A stretch of 64,000 nucleotides of DNA, taken from NCBI GenBank assembly GCA_017495165.1, contig JAFEII010000026.1, positions 41,189-105,188 on the forward strand. The letters are read 5' to 3'. The stretch's first letter is position 1, and every line of letters begins with the position of its first letter. The notes under the pieces are model-generated. The model was not told the DNA's origin, searched no databases, and saw nothing but the letters and a program-made list of their open reading frames with translations. The stretch is from Hydromonas sp. (GTDB lineage: Bacteria > Pseudomonadota > Gammaproteobacteria > Burkholderiales > Burkholderiaceae). Of the stretch, positions 54,218-62,727 are shown one piece after another. A program made the translations under genes and the position numbers.

Positions 54218-55366
54218 ATGAATAAACTGCCCGAAAAATCGCTGCGCATCGGCATTACGATTGGTCTGCACCACGCAAATGAAAGCCTGTGGAGCAATGG
54301 CATCAAACAAAATGCGGTGTATTTGGCCGAAGCGCTTAAATATTGCCCGAGCGTGAAGAGTGTGTGTTTGGTGAACACCACAGCGGTTCCGATTACGTCT
54401 GAGTTGCCTTGGGATTTAAAGCGTTGGCCAACCTTTTCTTTTGATATGGCAAAAGACAATGTGGACGTATTGATTGAGCTTGGTGGCCAAATCGACGCCC
54501 AGCAAACGGATTACCTCAAACGCCGTGGCACGCATGTGGTGTCGTATTGCTGCGGCTTTGAATATGTGCACGCCATGCAGTCAATTATTTTTGGCCGTGG
54601 CATGTGGGGCAGCAATATTTTTATCAATCAGCGTTATGACGCGGTGTGGATGATTCCGCAGGTTGAAAACATCAGTAAGCATTATTTCAGCACGTTTCGC
54701 CGTCGCCCAGCCGAGGTTGCGCCGTTTGTGTGGGACCCGATGTTTGTGCGCAAGCGTGCGCAAGCATTTAAAGAGCATGGCGAATACCGCCCAAGAAAAG
54801 GGGTTAAAGGCAAGCGCATCAGTATTATGGAGCCCAACAATGATGTGGTGAAGTTTTGCTTGTATCCCGTTTTAATCACCGAAGAGGCATTTCGCGAGCA
54901 GCCCGATTCGATTGAATTTTTGCATGTGACCAATGCAGAACGCTTGGCAAAAGAAAGCCCAGAGTTTGTTTCACTCATGTTGCAATTAGATTTGGTGCAA
55001 AACAACAAAGCGGCATTTGTTGCCCGTTTTGACACGCCGCAGTTTTTGTCTGAGATGACCGATGTGGTGGTGTCACACCAATGGGAAAACGCGCTCAATT
55101 ATTTTTACTTTGATGTGGCTTGGCAAGGGTATCCGCTGATTCACAATGCCGATTTGTGTCCTGAGCTGGGTTATTATTACGACAAAAATGACGTGGTGGC
55201 GGGTAAAAATCAGTTGATTCACGCCATCAATACACACGACGATCATTGGCAAGAATACACCAAACGCCAACGCGAAATTATTGGCAAATACCTGCCCGGC
55301 AATGCTGATGTGACGGCAGGCTACGAGCGTTTGTTGTTTAATTTAAGACAGCAGGATCCGATTTAA
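54218..55366 (+). CDS. DUF2827 protein, copy 3
   Basis: A 382-residue paralogue of the two DUF2827 genes at 50.0-52.2 kb. The start LRIGITIGLHHANESLWSNG, the middle VDVLIELGGQIDAQQTDYLK and the HQWENALNYFYFDVAWQGYPLIHN donor segment match them, with a GYYYDKNDVVAGKNQLIHA end. It begins two bases after the methyltransferase stop, with GAGGAA as ribosome site, and is followed without a gap by the first fusion glycosyltransferase. Role inferred as glycosyltransferase. Confidence 0.82.
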   Translation: MNKLPEKSLRIGITIGLHHANESLWSNGIKQNAVYLAEALKYCPSVKSVCLVNTTAVPITSELPWDLKRWPTFSFDMAKDNVDVLIELGGQIDAQQTDYLKRRGTHVVSYCCGFEYVHAMQSIIFGRGMWGSNIFINQRYDAVWMIPQVENISKHYFSTFRRRPAEVAPFVWDPMFVRKRAQAFKEHGEYRPRKGVKGKRISIMEPNNDVVKFCLYPVLITEEAFREQPDSIEFLHVTNAERLAKESPEFVSLMLQLDLVQNNKAAFVARFDTPQFLSEMTDVVVSHQWENALNYFYFDVAWQGYPLIHNADLCPELGYYYDKNDVVAGKNQLIHAINTHDDHWQEYTKRQREIIGKYLPGNADVTAGYERLLFNLRQQDPI

Positions 55367-56860
55367 ATGAGCCCGTTAACGCAATACCATGTGACCACTT
55401 TTTTGCCCAACAGTGATAGCTTGCGCGAGGCGATAACGTCTTGCGTGAGCGGCTTGACGGCGTTGGGTTTTGAGGTCACGCAAGCCGATGCACAATTGTT
55501 GCCGCATGCGGTCAATGTGGTGCTGACATCTGGCGCAGACGAGGCGCTGCGCCACAATATTTCAAGCATTGCGCACGTGATTGTGTATAACTGGGAACAA
55601 ATTTTGCCCAGTGTGCCTTGGGTCAATCTCGATTACTTCAAGCTGCTCAAATCGCACCACGTTTGGGACTACAGCGCCAGCAATGTGGCCGCACTCAAGG
55701 CGGCAGGCATCTGCAATATTCACCACTTAAAAATGGCGTATGCGCCCCAAATGACGCGCTTTGAATCACAGGCCGAGCCGGATATTGATGTGCTCTTTTA
55801 TGGCAACATCAACCCGCGCCGCCAAGCCGTGATTGACGCCATTCGTGCCAAAGGGTTGCACGTTGTCACCTCAAACGATGTTGAGGGTGGGTTGCATGGC
55901 GCGGTGCGTGACCAATATTTGGCGCGTGCAAAAATGGTGCTTAATTTGCATGGTCAAGACGAATCCAAGGCGTTTGAAATCGCCCGCGTGAGTTATTTAT
56001 TGGCCAACAAAAAAGCCGTGGTGTCCGAAATCAACGCAGGCAATGACATTGACGATGATTTGCGCCGCGCCATTATTGGTGCGCCGCTTGAACAAATCCC
56101 ACAACTGTGTGCAGATTTGGCTGCGCAACCTGATGAATGCACAAAAATTGGCCAACGCGGCTTTGAGGCTTTTGTGGCCAGAGATGCGGTGGCGCTCATG
56201 CAAGGCGCGGTTGATGCGTATTGGCAGCAAAATCAGCACGCGCCAACGACATTGCCAAAAACCATCAAAATCATCACCGCACGTGAGCGCGCAGAGAACG
56301 CTTGGCAATTTAACTGTTTAAACATTGACTCAAGTAAAACCCTAATTTCTGATTGGGTGCTTGACCTGAGCTGCGCCAATATTTTGGACAGCACAACCAC
56401 CTCGTGGCGCTTTACGAATGCGCAATTGCAAGCCAATTACTTTGAAAGCATCATCGCGCATGACGTGTTTCATCGGGTTGAAGATCTGAGCAATGCGTTG
56501 AGAAATTGCTTAACTTTATTGCAAGACGGCGGGGTTTTGGCGTTGTCCGTGCCGCTGGAGCTCTCGTACGAGATGTGGGCGCATGTGGATGACAGACGCG
56601 CATTTAATGAAAATACATGGACACGCATTTTGGATGACTGGTGGGCGCTGGGCTGGGGCGACTATCGATTTGAACTTGCCAGCGTGGGCTACGGTTTGAA
56701 CAGCAATTACGGCATGGCGCAATTGCAAGCGCTCGATGGCGATTGGGCTGCGGCACTTAAAAAACCGCGCGTGATTGACCGCCAAAACATCACACTGCGC
56801 AAACGCGCCATCACCGATGATGAGCGCCGCCAGCTGCCCCAACACCGCTTTATGGACTAA
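55367..56860 (+). CDS. CgeB-like glycosyltransferase fused to degenerate methyltransferase domain, copy 1
   Basis: A 497-residue protein and the first of four tandem paralogues. Residues 1-300 are a GT-B like (CgeB-type) glycosyltransferase: VIVYNWEQILPSVPWVNLDY, the DIDVLFYGNINPRRQAVIDA nucleotide-binding hinge and the FEIARVSYLLANKKAVVSEI donor motif. Residues 315-490 align with the stand-alone methyltransferase at 53.6 kb, but the SAM loop is lost (IKIITARERAENAWQFNC) and the EHxLEH has become AHDVFHRVEDL. The start ATG immediately follows the previous stop with AGGA upstream. Function of the second domain unknown. Confidence 0.75.
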   Translation: MSPLTQYHVTTFLPNSDSLREAITSCVSGLTALGFEVTQADAQLLPHAVNVVLTSGADEALRHNISSIAHVIVYNWEQILPSVPWVNLDYFKLLKSHHVWDYSASNVAALKAAGICNIHHLKMAYAPQMTRFESQAEPDIDVLFYGNINPRRQAVIDAIRAKGLHVVTSNDVEGGLHGAVRDQYLARAKMVLNLHGQDESKAFEIARVSYLLANKKAVVSEINAGNDIDDDLRRAIIGAPLEQIPQLCADLAAQPDECTKIGQRGFEAFVARDAVALMQGAVDAYWQQNQHAPTTLPKTIKIITARERAENAWQFNCLNIDSSKTLISDWVLDLSCANILDSTTTSWRFTNAQLQANYFESIIAHDVFHRVEDLSNALRNCLTLLQDGGVLALSVPLELSYEMWAHVDDRRAFNENTWTRILDDWWALGWGDYRFELASVGYGLNSNYGMAQLQALDGDWAAALKKPRVIDRQNITLRKRAITDDERRQLPQHRFMD

Positions 56861-56869
56861 ATAACGAAT

Positions 56870-58378
56870 ATGACCAAGCCAAATTTTCACGTGACCGCGC
56901 TGTTTAATGCTTCGGCCAGCTTTAAAGAATGCCTGCTGTTTTGCGTGCACGGCTTGCGCCGCTTGGGCTACGAAGTGACTTCGCAAGAAAACCAGTTGCG
57001 CCCCGATGCCATTAATATTGTGCTCGGTTCGTACACGGATTTATCGCGCAACGCAAACTGGACAGCCATGTCGGCGCAAGCGCGCGATATTATTATTTAC
57101 AACTGGGAGCAGGTTGGCCACGATGTGCCTTGGTTTCACCCACGTTACATGCGCCAAATGGTTCACACGCATGTGTGGGATTACAACCAAAACAATGTGG
57201 CCGCGCTCAAAAAAGCAGGCGTGCAAGACATTCATTACGTGCCGATGTCTTATGTGCCCGAAATGTCGGTTGTCCCGCAAGCGGACAACCAAGACATTGA
57301 TGTGTTGTTTTATGGCGTGATTAACCCGCGCCGTGCTGCGGTGCTTGATGCGCTGCGTGCAAAGGGCTTGGTGGTTGCCTCCACGCAGGAGTTGCCTTGG
57401 CTGCAAAATGATGAGCGAGATGCTTACATTGCCCGTGCAAAAGTGGTGCTCAATATGCATTTTTTTGACGTGGCAAAAGTGTTTGAAATCGCCCGTGTGT
57501 CGTATTTGCTCGCCAATCACAAAGCGGTTGTGTCTGAAATTGCACACGGGACGGATATTGATGATGACATCCGCGATGCGGTTGTGAGCGGCACGGTGGA
57601 CGAGTTGCCACAGCTGTGCTGGGATTTGGTGCAAGACGCCAATCGCCGTGCGCAAGTGGCAGAAAAAGGGTTCCAAATCTTTAGCCAGCGCAATGCTGAG
57701 CAGGTGTTAAAACAAGCGGTTGACTGCTTTTTGGCGCAGCGAGATGCAGGTTTCATCGGCAATCAACCAAATGTGAGCACAAACTTACCAAGCGTTTTAA
57801 AAATCGGTGCTGGCGCGCAATGGCATTATGAATGCTGCAATATCTCTGCGCGTGATGACTTTGCCGCCGATATTGTATTGGACATTGCCCAAGCGTTGCC
57901 ATTGCATCAAACCATCGATTCTTGGCGTTTTGGGACGCACACGCTGCTGCCTGAGTCTTTTGACAAAATCATTGCGCACCATGTGTTTCAGCGCGTGGAT
58001 GACTTGAAAATGGCGCTCACCAATTGCCTGAACCTGCTCAAGGATGGCGGGACTTTGGAGCTGACTGTGCCGCATGATTTGTCATACGATGCGTGGATGC
58101 ACGTGGATGACAAACGCACGTTTAACAATCAATCTTGGCGCAGTATTATTGATGATTGGTGGCGGCATGGCTGGGACAAATACCGCTTTGAAATCATCAG
58201 CGAGAGTTTTGGTTTGCACACAGATTATGGTCGGGCATTTTTATCAGAACACAACGATGATTGGGGCTTGGCGCTGCGCACCATGCGGGTGATTGACCAC
58301 CAAACCTTCACGCTGTTCAAGCGCAATCTCAATGATGCCGAGCGCGACCAACTGCCGCACGCACGGTTTTTGGACTAA
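56870..58378 (+). CDS. CgeB-like glycosyltransferase fused to degenerate methyltransferase domain, copy 2
   Basis: A 502-residue paralogue. The GT-B part has IIIYNWEQVGHDVPWFHPRY, DIDVLFYGVINPRRAAVLDA and FEIARVSYLLANHKAVVSEI. The C-terminal domain retains one glycine pair of the SAM loop (VLKIGAGAQWHYEC) but not the full motif, and AHHVFQRVDDLKMALTNC replaces EHxLEH. A TVPHDLSYDAWMHVDDKRTF segment aligns well with the stand-alone enzyme. It starts nine bases after copy 1, with no clear ribosome-binding site. Confidence 0.75.
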   Translation: MTKPNFHVTALFNASASFKECLLFCVHGLRRLGYEVTSQENQLRPDAINIVLGSYTDLSRNANWTAMSAQARDIIIYNWEQVGHDVPWFHPRYMRQMVHTHVWDYNQNNVAALKKAGVQDIHYVPMSYVPEMSVVPQADNQDIDVLFYGVINPRRAAVLDALRAKGLVVASTQELPWLQNDERDAYIARAKVVLNMHFFDVAKVFEIARVSYLLANHKAVVSEIAHGTDIDDDIRDAVVSGTVDELPQLCWDLVQDANRRAQVAEKGFQIFSQRNAEQVLKQAVDCFLAQRDAGFIGNQPNVSTNLPSVLKIGAGAQWHYECCNISARDDFAADIVLDIAQALPLHQTIDSWRFGTHTLLPESFDKIIAHHVFQRVDDLKMALTNCLNLLKDGGTLELTVPHDLSYDAWMHVDDKRTFNNQSWRSIIDDWWRHGWDKYRFEIISESFGLHTDYGRAFLSEHNDDWGLALRTMRVIDHQTFTLFKRNLNDAERDQLPHARFLD

Positions 58379-58408
58379 ATTTACACGCGTGTTGACCGCT
58401 CACCTCCA

Positions 58409-59971
58409 ATGTCTGATAAGCCTCCAATGAATCAAAAACCCGCATTTCATGTGACCTGCATGACCGCCCAAAACGTCTTTCATGAATGCATCATGTGGTG
58501 TGTTGAGGGACTAAAAGCGGCGGGCTATCCCGTGACATACGCCGATGCACAGCTCAAACCCGATGCGATTAACATTGTGTTGGCGTCGTACTGCACGCCT
58601 GATACGTGGACAAGCATGTCTGGCGTGGCTAAAAACATCATTATTTATAACTGGGAGCCTGTTGCGTCTGACCATGGGCGCATCACGCAGCGTTATGTGC
58701 GCAGCCTCCAAAAAACCCATGTGTGGGATTACAGCCGCAACAATGTGGAAGAGTTGGTGCGTTATGCGGGCGTGCAGGACATTCATTATGTGCCAATGGG
58801 CTTTGTTCCTGCGATGAACACGCTGGATGCCGCGCCCGAACAAGACATTGACGTATTATTTTATGGCACGATTTACCCAAGACGGCGCGTGGTGATTGAC
58901 CAAATGAAGTCGCTTGGCTTGCGCGTGGTCACGTCTGAGGAATGTGGCAACTCTATGTCTGGCGCGCAACGCGACCAGTATATTGCCCGCGCAAAGGTGG
59001 TGTTAAACATGCATTCGTTTGATGCGGTGCATGTTTTTGAAATGGCGCGTGTGTCTTATTTATTGGCCAACAAAAAAGCGGTGGTGTGCGAGGTGTCAGA
59101 GATGACGGACATTGATGATGACTTGCTCGAGGCGGTCTCGCACGGCAAAATAGACGCATTGGCTGGGCTTTGTAAGCAATTGGTTGATGATGCGGCTGCG
59201 CGCCGAGCGCTTGAGCTGCGCGGTTTTGAGCTGTTCTCGCGCCGCGATGCCGCACAAATTATGACAGCGGCAGTTGAGCGCTACTTAATTTTGCGCGACA
59301 TGACGCCGCCGCAGATTGGCAATACCCAGCCCATGGCGTTGCCTTTGCCAAAAGACGCGCAACTGGGCTCGGGCTCAATCGCCCAAGGCTATAATGAGCG
59401 CTGGAGTTACCGGCGCTGTAATATTGATGCGCGGGCCGATTATGCGCCGGATATTGTGCTTGATTTATCGCAGCCGATTGTTTTTGGCCAAACCATCCAC
59501 ACCGAGCGATTTGGCGCGGTGACGTTGACCGAGGGGTGTTTTGCACAAATTGATGCGCAACAACTCGCTTTGCGCACCACAGATTTAAACACCTTGTTGC
59601 GCAACTGTTTGTGGTTGCTCCAAGACGACGGCGTGCTCACCATTCCCATTTACCTAAACACCTCCGTTGAGGCGTGGGCATCAATTGATGAGAAACGCGG
59701 CTTTCATGAAAAGTCATGGGAACGTATTTTAAATCTTTGGTGGCAATACGGCTGGGGTGACTATCGCTTGGTGCTTGAGTCAACCGGCATGGGGGTTAAT
59801 AGCATGTTGGGGTATGAGATTTTAAAATCGTTTGACGGCGACTGGTCGGCGGCCTTCAAAGTACCAAGAGCGATAGACCGACAAACGCTGCACATCAGAA
59901 AAAAACGGCTGACCGAACAAGAGCGCCAACTGGTTCAGCGCTTAAAATTTATGGAGTCAACCAATGACTAA
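58409..59971 (+). CDS. CgeB-like glycosyltransferase fused to degenerate methyltransferase domain, copy 3
   Basis: A 520-residue paralogue. The GT part shows IIIYNWEPVASDHGRITQRY, DIDVLFYGTIYPRRRVVIDQ and FEMARVSYLLANKKAVVCEV. The C-terminal domain keeps an LGSGS-like loop (LPKDAQLGSGSIAQG) and the NIDARADYAPDIVLDLSQP following segment, the best match of the four to the stand-alone methyltransferase, but its EHxLEH motif is lost (DAQQLALRTTDLNTLL). The start is preceded by CACCTCCA rather than a ribosome site, and a second ATG lies 18 bases downstream, so the exact start is uncertain. It overlaps the next gene by eight bases. Confidence 0.75.
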   Translation: MSDKPPMNQKPAFHVTCMTAQNVFHECIMWCVEGLKAAGYPVTYADAQLKPDAINIVLASYCTPDTWTSMSGVAKNIIIYNWEPVASDHGRITQRYVRSLQKTHVWDYSRNNVEELVRYAGVQDIHYVPMGFVPAMNTLDAAPEQDIDVLFYGTIYPRRRVVIDQMKSLGLRVVTSEECGNSMSGAQRDQYIARAKVVLNMHSFDAVHVFEMARVSYLLANKKAVVCEVSEMTDIDDDLLEAVSHGKIDALAGLCKQLVDDAAARRALELRGFELFSRRDAAQIMTAAVERYLILRDMTPPQIGNTQPMALPLPKDAQLGSGSIAQGYNERWSYRRCNIDARADYAPDIVLDLSQPIVFGQTIHTERFGAVTLTEGCFAQIDAQQLALRTTDLNTLLRNCLWLLQDDGVLTIPIYLNTSVEAWASIDEKRGFHEKSWERILNLWWQYGWGDYRLVLESTGMGVNSMLGYEILKSFDGDWSAAFKVPRAIDRQTLHIRKKRLTEQERQLVQRLKFMESTND

Positions 59972-61466
59972 ACCACACATTCACTTGGTCGCCGTGACAG
60001 AGGTCGACTCATTTATCGACAGCATGTCTTTTTGCAAAACCGGCTTAATCGCGCAGGGCTATGAAGTGAGCACCGCCGCAGGTGTTGTCATGCGCGACTC
60101 GCTCAATATCCTGTTTTGCTCGCAAATGCTCTCTTGGCAACAAATTGCACGGGCTTCACACAATGTGATTGTTTATAACTGGGAACCTGGCTTTCCTGAT
60201 ATTGGGCGTTTTCCACCTGGGTATATTTTGCAAATGCAAAAATACCACACGTGGGATTACCATGCCCAAAACGTCGAGCGCCTTCGGTTGGCGGGTGTGC
60301 AGGACATTCATCATGTACCTGTCGGCTATACGCCCGAGATGCAACGCGTGCCAAAGGGTTTGATTCAAGACATTGATGTTTTGTTTTATGGTTACCACAC
60401 CTCGCGCCGCCAAAAAGTCATTGATGCGATTCAAGCGATGGGACTTAATATTGTCACATCGCAAATGGTTGGCTACATGAAAAACGACGAACGAGACGCT
60501 TACATTGCCCGATCAAAAGTTGTTTTAAACATGCACACGTTAGACAGTGCCCACGTATTTGAGCTGGCGCGGGTTGGTTATTTACTGGCCAATCACAAAG
60601 CCGTGGTTACTGAGATTTCTGACACGACAGAAATTGAGGACGACATGCGTGATGTTGTGGTTGGCGGGCCAATCGATACCTTGGCGCAGCTGTGTTACGA
60701 CTTGGTGCACGATGACGCGCGCCGTCACGACTTAGAGCGGCGCGCATTTGCCGCATTCAGTCAACGCAGCGCCTCAGATGTCATGAAAACCGCAATGGAT
60801 CGTTATTTGTTGCAAGCGCGTGCGCAACCCATCCAACTTGGCAACACGCCCAGTTACAGCGCCCCGATTCCGCGCCGTTTGAGATTACATTTCTGTGATA
60901 TGTGGCGGTTTGATTACTGCAACCTTGATGACACGGACAGTTTTGTGCCCGATTTGCCCATCAAAATCGATGCGCCCATTGATTTTGATGCAACGCTCCA
61001 CTCATGGCGCTTTGGCCTGTGCCGTCTCACCAAAGGCATGTTCACAGAAATTTATGCCAAAAATGCATTTAAACGTTACAAAAACTTCAAGCAGGCATTG
61101 TCAAACTGCCTGAGTTTATTAGAAGATGGCGGGGTTTTGCATGTCAATGCCGAACTGGCGCTCGCAGCCATGGCATGGTCAGGGATTGAGGCCAGACGTG
61201 CGTTTCATGAGCACAGCTGGGGCAAAATTATAGACAACTGGCTCGAGTACACGGTTGACTCAAGCCGCTTTGAAATCTGCCAAGCATCTTATGCCACGTA
61301 TGAGCCTTTCTCAAATGAGTGGATTCATGAACATGGCTGGGACGCCGCATTTAAAGAGCCACGTATGGTGGGGGAGCAATCTTTGACCATCAGAAAACGT
61401 GCGCTTAATGAGCAAGAATTGGTGCGGCTCGAGGCGCACAACCAATTACGGCTTGAGCCGCTGTGA
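59964..61466 (+). CDS. CgeB-like glycosyltransferase fused to degenerate methyltransferase domain, copy 4
   Basis: A 500-residue paralogue and last gene of the locus. The GT part has VIVYNWEPGFPDIGRFPPGY, DIDVLFYGYHTSRRQKVIDA and FELARVGYLLANHKAVVTEI. The C-terminal domain is the most divergent: its SAM loop is reduced to RLRLHFCDMWRFDYCNLDDT, and the EHxLEH position reads KNAFKRYKNFKQALSNC. GGAG stands at a normal distance before the ATG, inside the end of copy 3. A terminator follows 124 bases after the stop. Confidence 0.75.
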   Translation: MTKPHIHLVAVTEVDSFIDSMSFCKTGLIAQGYEVSTAAGVVMRDSLNILFCSQMLSWQQIARASHNVIVYNWEPGFPDIGRFPPGYILQMQKYHTWDYHAQNVERLRLAGVQDIHHVPVGYTPEMQRVPKGLIQDIDVLFYGYHTSRRQKVIDAIQAMGLNIVTSQMVGYMKNDERDAYIARSKVVLNMHTLDSAHVFELARVGYLLANHKAVVTEISDTTEIEDDMRDVVVGGPIDTLAQLCYDLVHDDARRHDLERRAFAAFSQRSASDVMKTAMDRYLLQARAQPIQLGNTPSYSAPIPRRLRLHFCDMWRFDYCNLDDTDSFVPDLPIKIDAPIDFDATLHSWRFGLCRLTKGMFTEIYAKNAFKRYKNFKQALSNCLSLLEDGGVLHVNAELALAAMAWSGIEARRAFHEHSWGKIIDNWLEYTVDSSRFEICQASYATYEPFSNEWIHEHGWDAAFKEPRMVGEQSLTIRKRALNEQELVRLEAHNQLRLEPL

Positions 61467-61542
61467 TAAAATGCGCGCCTTATTTTGTTCACAGGCCAAG
61501 CAAATACAATCTGAACTGAAAGCAAAACTAAAACTAAAACTA

Positions 61543-61587
61543 AAACCAAAATCAGAATTGAAACCAAAATCAGAATTGAAACCAAAA
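61543..61587 (+). repeat. 18-bp tandem repeat
   Basis: Two exact 18-base units (core AAACCAAAATCAGAATTG) at 61543-61560 and 61561-61578 plus half a third unit lie before the terminator, following a short AAAACT triplication. In one frame it reads as a Lys-Pro-Lys-Ser-Glu-Leu repeat, but this is probably noncoding. Confidence 0.8.
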
Positions 61588-61589
61588 AC

Positions 61590-61616
61590 CCCCCAGCGTG
61601 TCGCTGGGGGTTTTTT
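61590..61616 (+). terminator. Strong terminator ending the glycan locus
   Basis: A 9-bp GC-rich stem (CCCCCAGCG with its complement) and TGT loop is followed by six T at 61611-61616. It lies about 125 bases after the last fusion gene. Confidence 0.88.
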
Positions 61617-61753
61617 AATGCTGGTTGAATTCAACTAATGGGAATCTCTAAAAAATCAAAGTACCGTCATTCCTGCGAAGGGCAAAAGCACTGCTTTTGG
61701 TAGCCCATCATTTCAGTAAAAAGCAAGGGCGGGAATCCAGACGGCGTACGCAA

Positions 61754-62026
61754 CCCGTAAAGCGCCTCAATCGTAGGTTGGTTTCGCGCAGCAAACCAAC
61801 GCATGTGCTTTGGCAGCAATTGCACGCCATTCCGGTGGTGTTGCGCGTTAAGGTTACGCCCGATGATGTATTAAATACCATGAAAAATGATGCGATTTGA
61901 ACCGCACATTCCGACCAAGGGTTTTTAAGCACAAATGGCTCTGCACAGATTGCGGCGTAGGAGGTTTGCTTGCACATGCGTTGGTTTGCTGCGCGAAACC
62001 AACCTACGGTTGAGCCGCTTTACGGG
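61754..62026. repeat. Element bounded by ~55-bp inverted repeats
   Basis: The segments 61754-61808 and 61972-62026 are inverted copies over about 55 bases with a few mismatches (core GGTTGGTTTCGCGCAGCAAACC, given here as its first 20 bases: GGTTGGTTTCGCGCAGCAAA). The 163-bp interior has no gene, only a short open fragment reading HAIPVVLRVKVTPDDV. Just upstream, at 61670-61735, split GTCATTCC and GGGCGGGAATCC pieces recall dRS3-type repeats. A mobile or recombinogenic element is likely, type unknown. Confidence 0.7.
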
Positions 62027-62209
62027 TTCACCGATGCGCAAAACATACAAAACCGCTTGTGGGCTGACACGCGCTGCACGGGTGTGCGCACGTTTGTCAT
62101 TTTAAAACGGCATTGCGGGTTGGCTTTGTGTTGCATGGATACAACATGAAGCGTGATTTAAATTTTCGGCGTGAATCTTTGCCATCAATCCGCCTATTAC
62201 GGATTACAT

Positions 62210-62625
62210 ACCTGTAAAACGGTCATTTCGAGTAGTAATACGGTGTTTTTGCTTTGATTTCAATAAGTGTGAGTAAGAAATTAATTTTAAAAAGGTGGTT
62301 TTTGTATTGCAGCCTAACTTGCTCGCACTGTACAGTTGGTTCTGTCTGTGTTATTATGTTTTGGTACTTATACGTATGTTTTTTAGTTTGTTGATTTTTT
62401 AATTGAGTAGTATATATAAAAAATATGAAAGTACGTAAAAGCGTTTGTGTTGAGTATCTTGGTATGCGCTGTGCGGTTTGGCGCGCATTTTTCATGCTAA
62501 AAATACCTGTAAGTAGTCATTTTTAGTAGTTAAGCGATGTTTTTGCTTTTGAGGTGTTTGAGCAAAAAATCAATTCTTAAAGGCATTCTTTGTATTTCAG
62601 TCTGGCTTGTTCGGGCTTTGTAGAG
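62210..62625 (+). promoter_or_regulatory. Diverged duplication in the adhesin leader region
   Basis: Two similar, same-orientation blocks of roughly 120 bases lie at 62210-62334 and 62505-62625, 295 bases apart. Both run ACCTGTAA, GTCATTT, AGTAGT, then TGTTTTTGC, later TTTGTATT and CAG before CTTG. They precede the adhesin gene, and the spacer from 61617 on contains no credible gene. A duplicated promoter or leader is possible, or a repeat remnant. Confidence 0.5.
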
Positions 62626-62727
62626 GGGTTTGTAATTTTAAATTACAGGTCGTATTTTTTATATGTGTTGTCCCTAATTTTTTAGTGAGATTTGGGTTTT
62701 TAAAGTTGTTTTTAGGGGTGCGTTGTA

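Noticed and set aside
61399..61638. 79-codon frame with Lys-Pro-Lys-Ser-Glu-Leu repeats
   Set aside because: It arises from an 18-bp tandem repeat, overlaps the end of the last fusion gene and runs through a terminator hairpin.
62223..62495. 90-codon minus-strand frame before the adhesin
   Set aside because: Low-complexity AT-rich composition, crosses one copy of the duplicated leader block, and shows no start signal.
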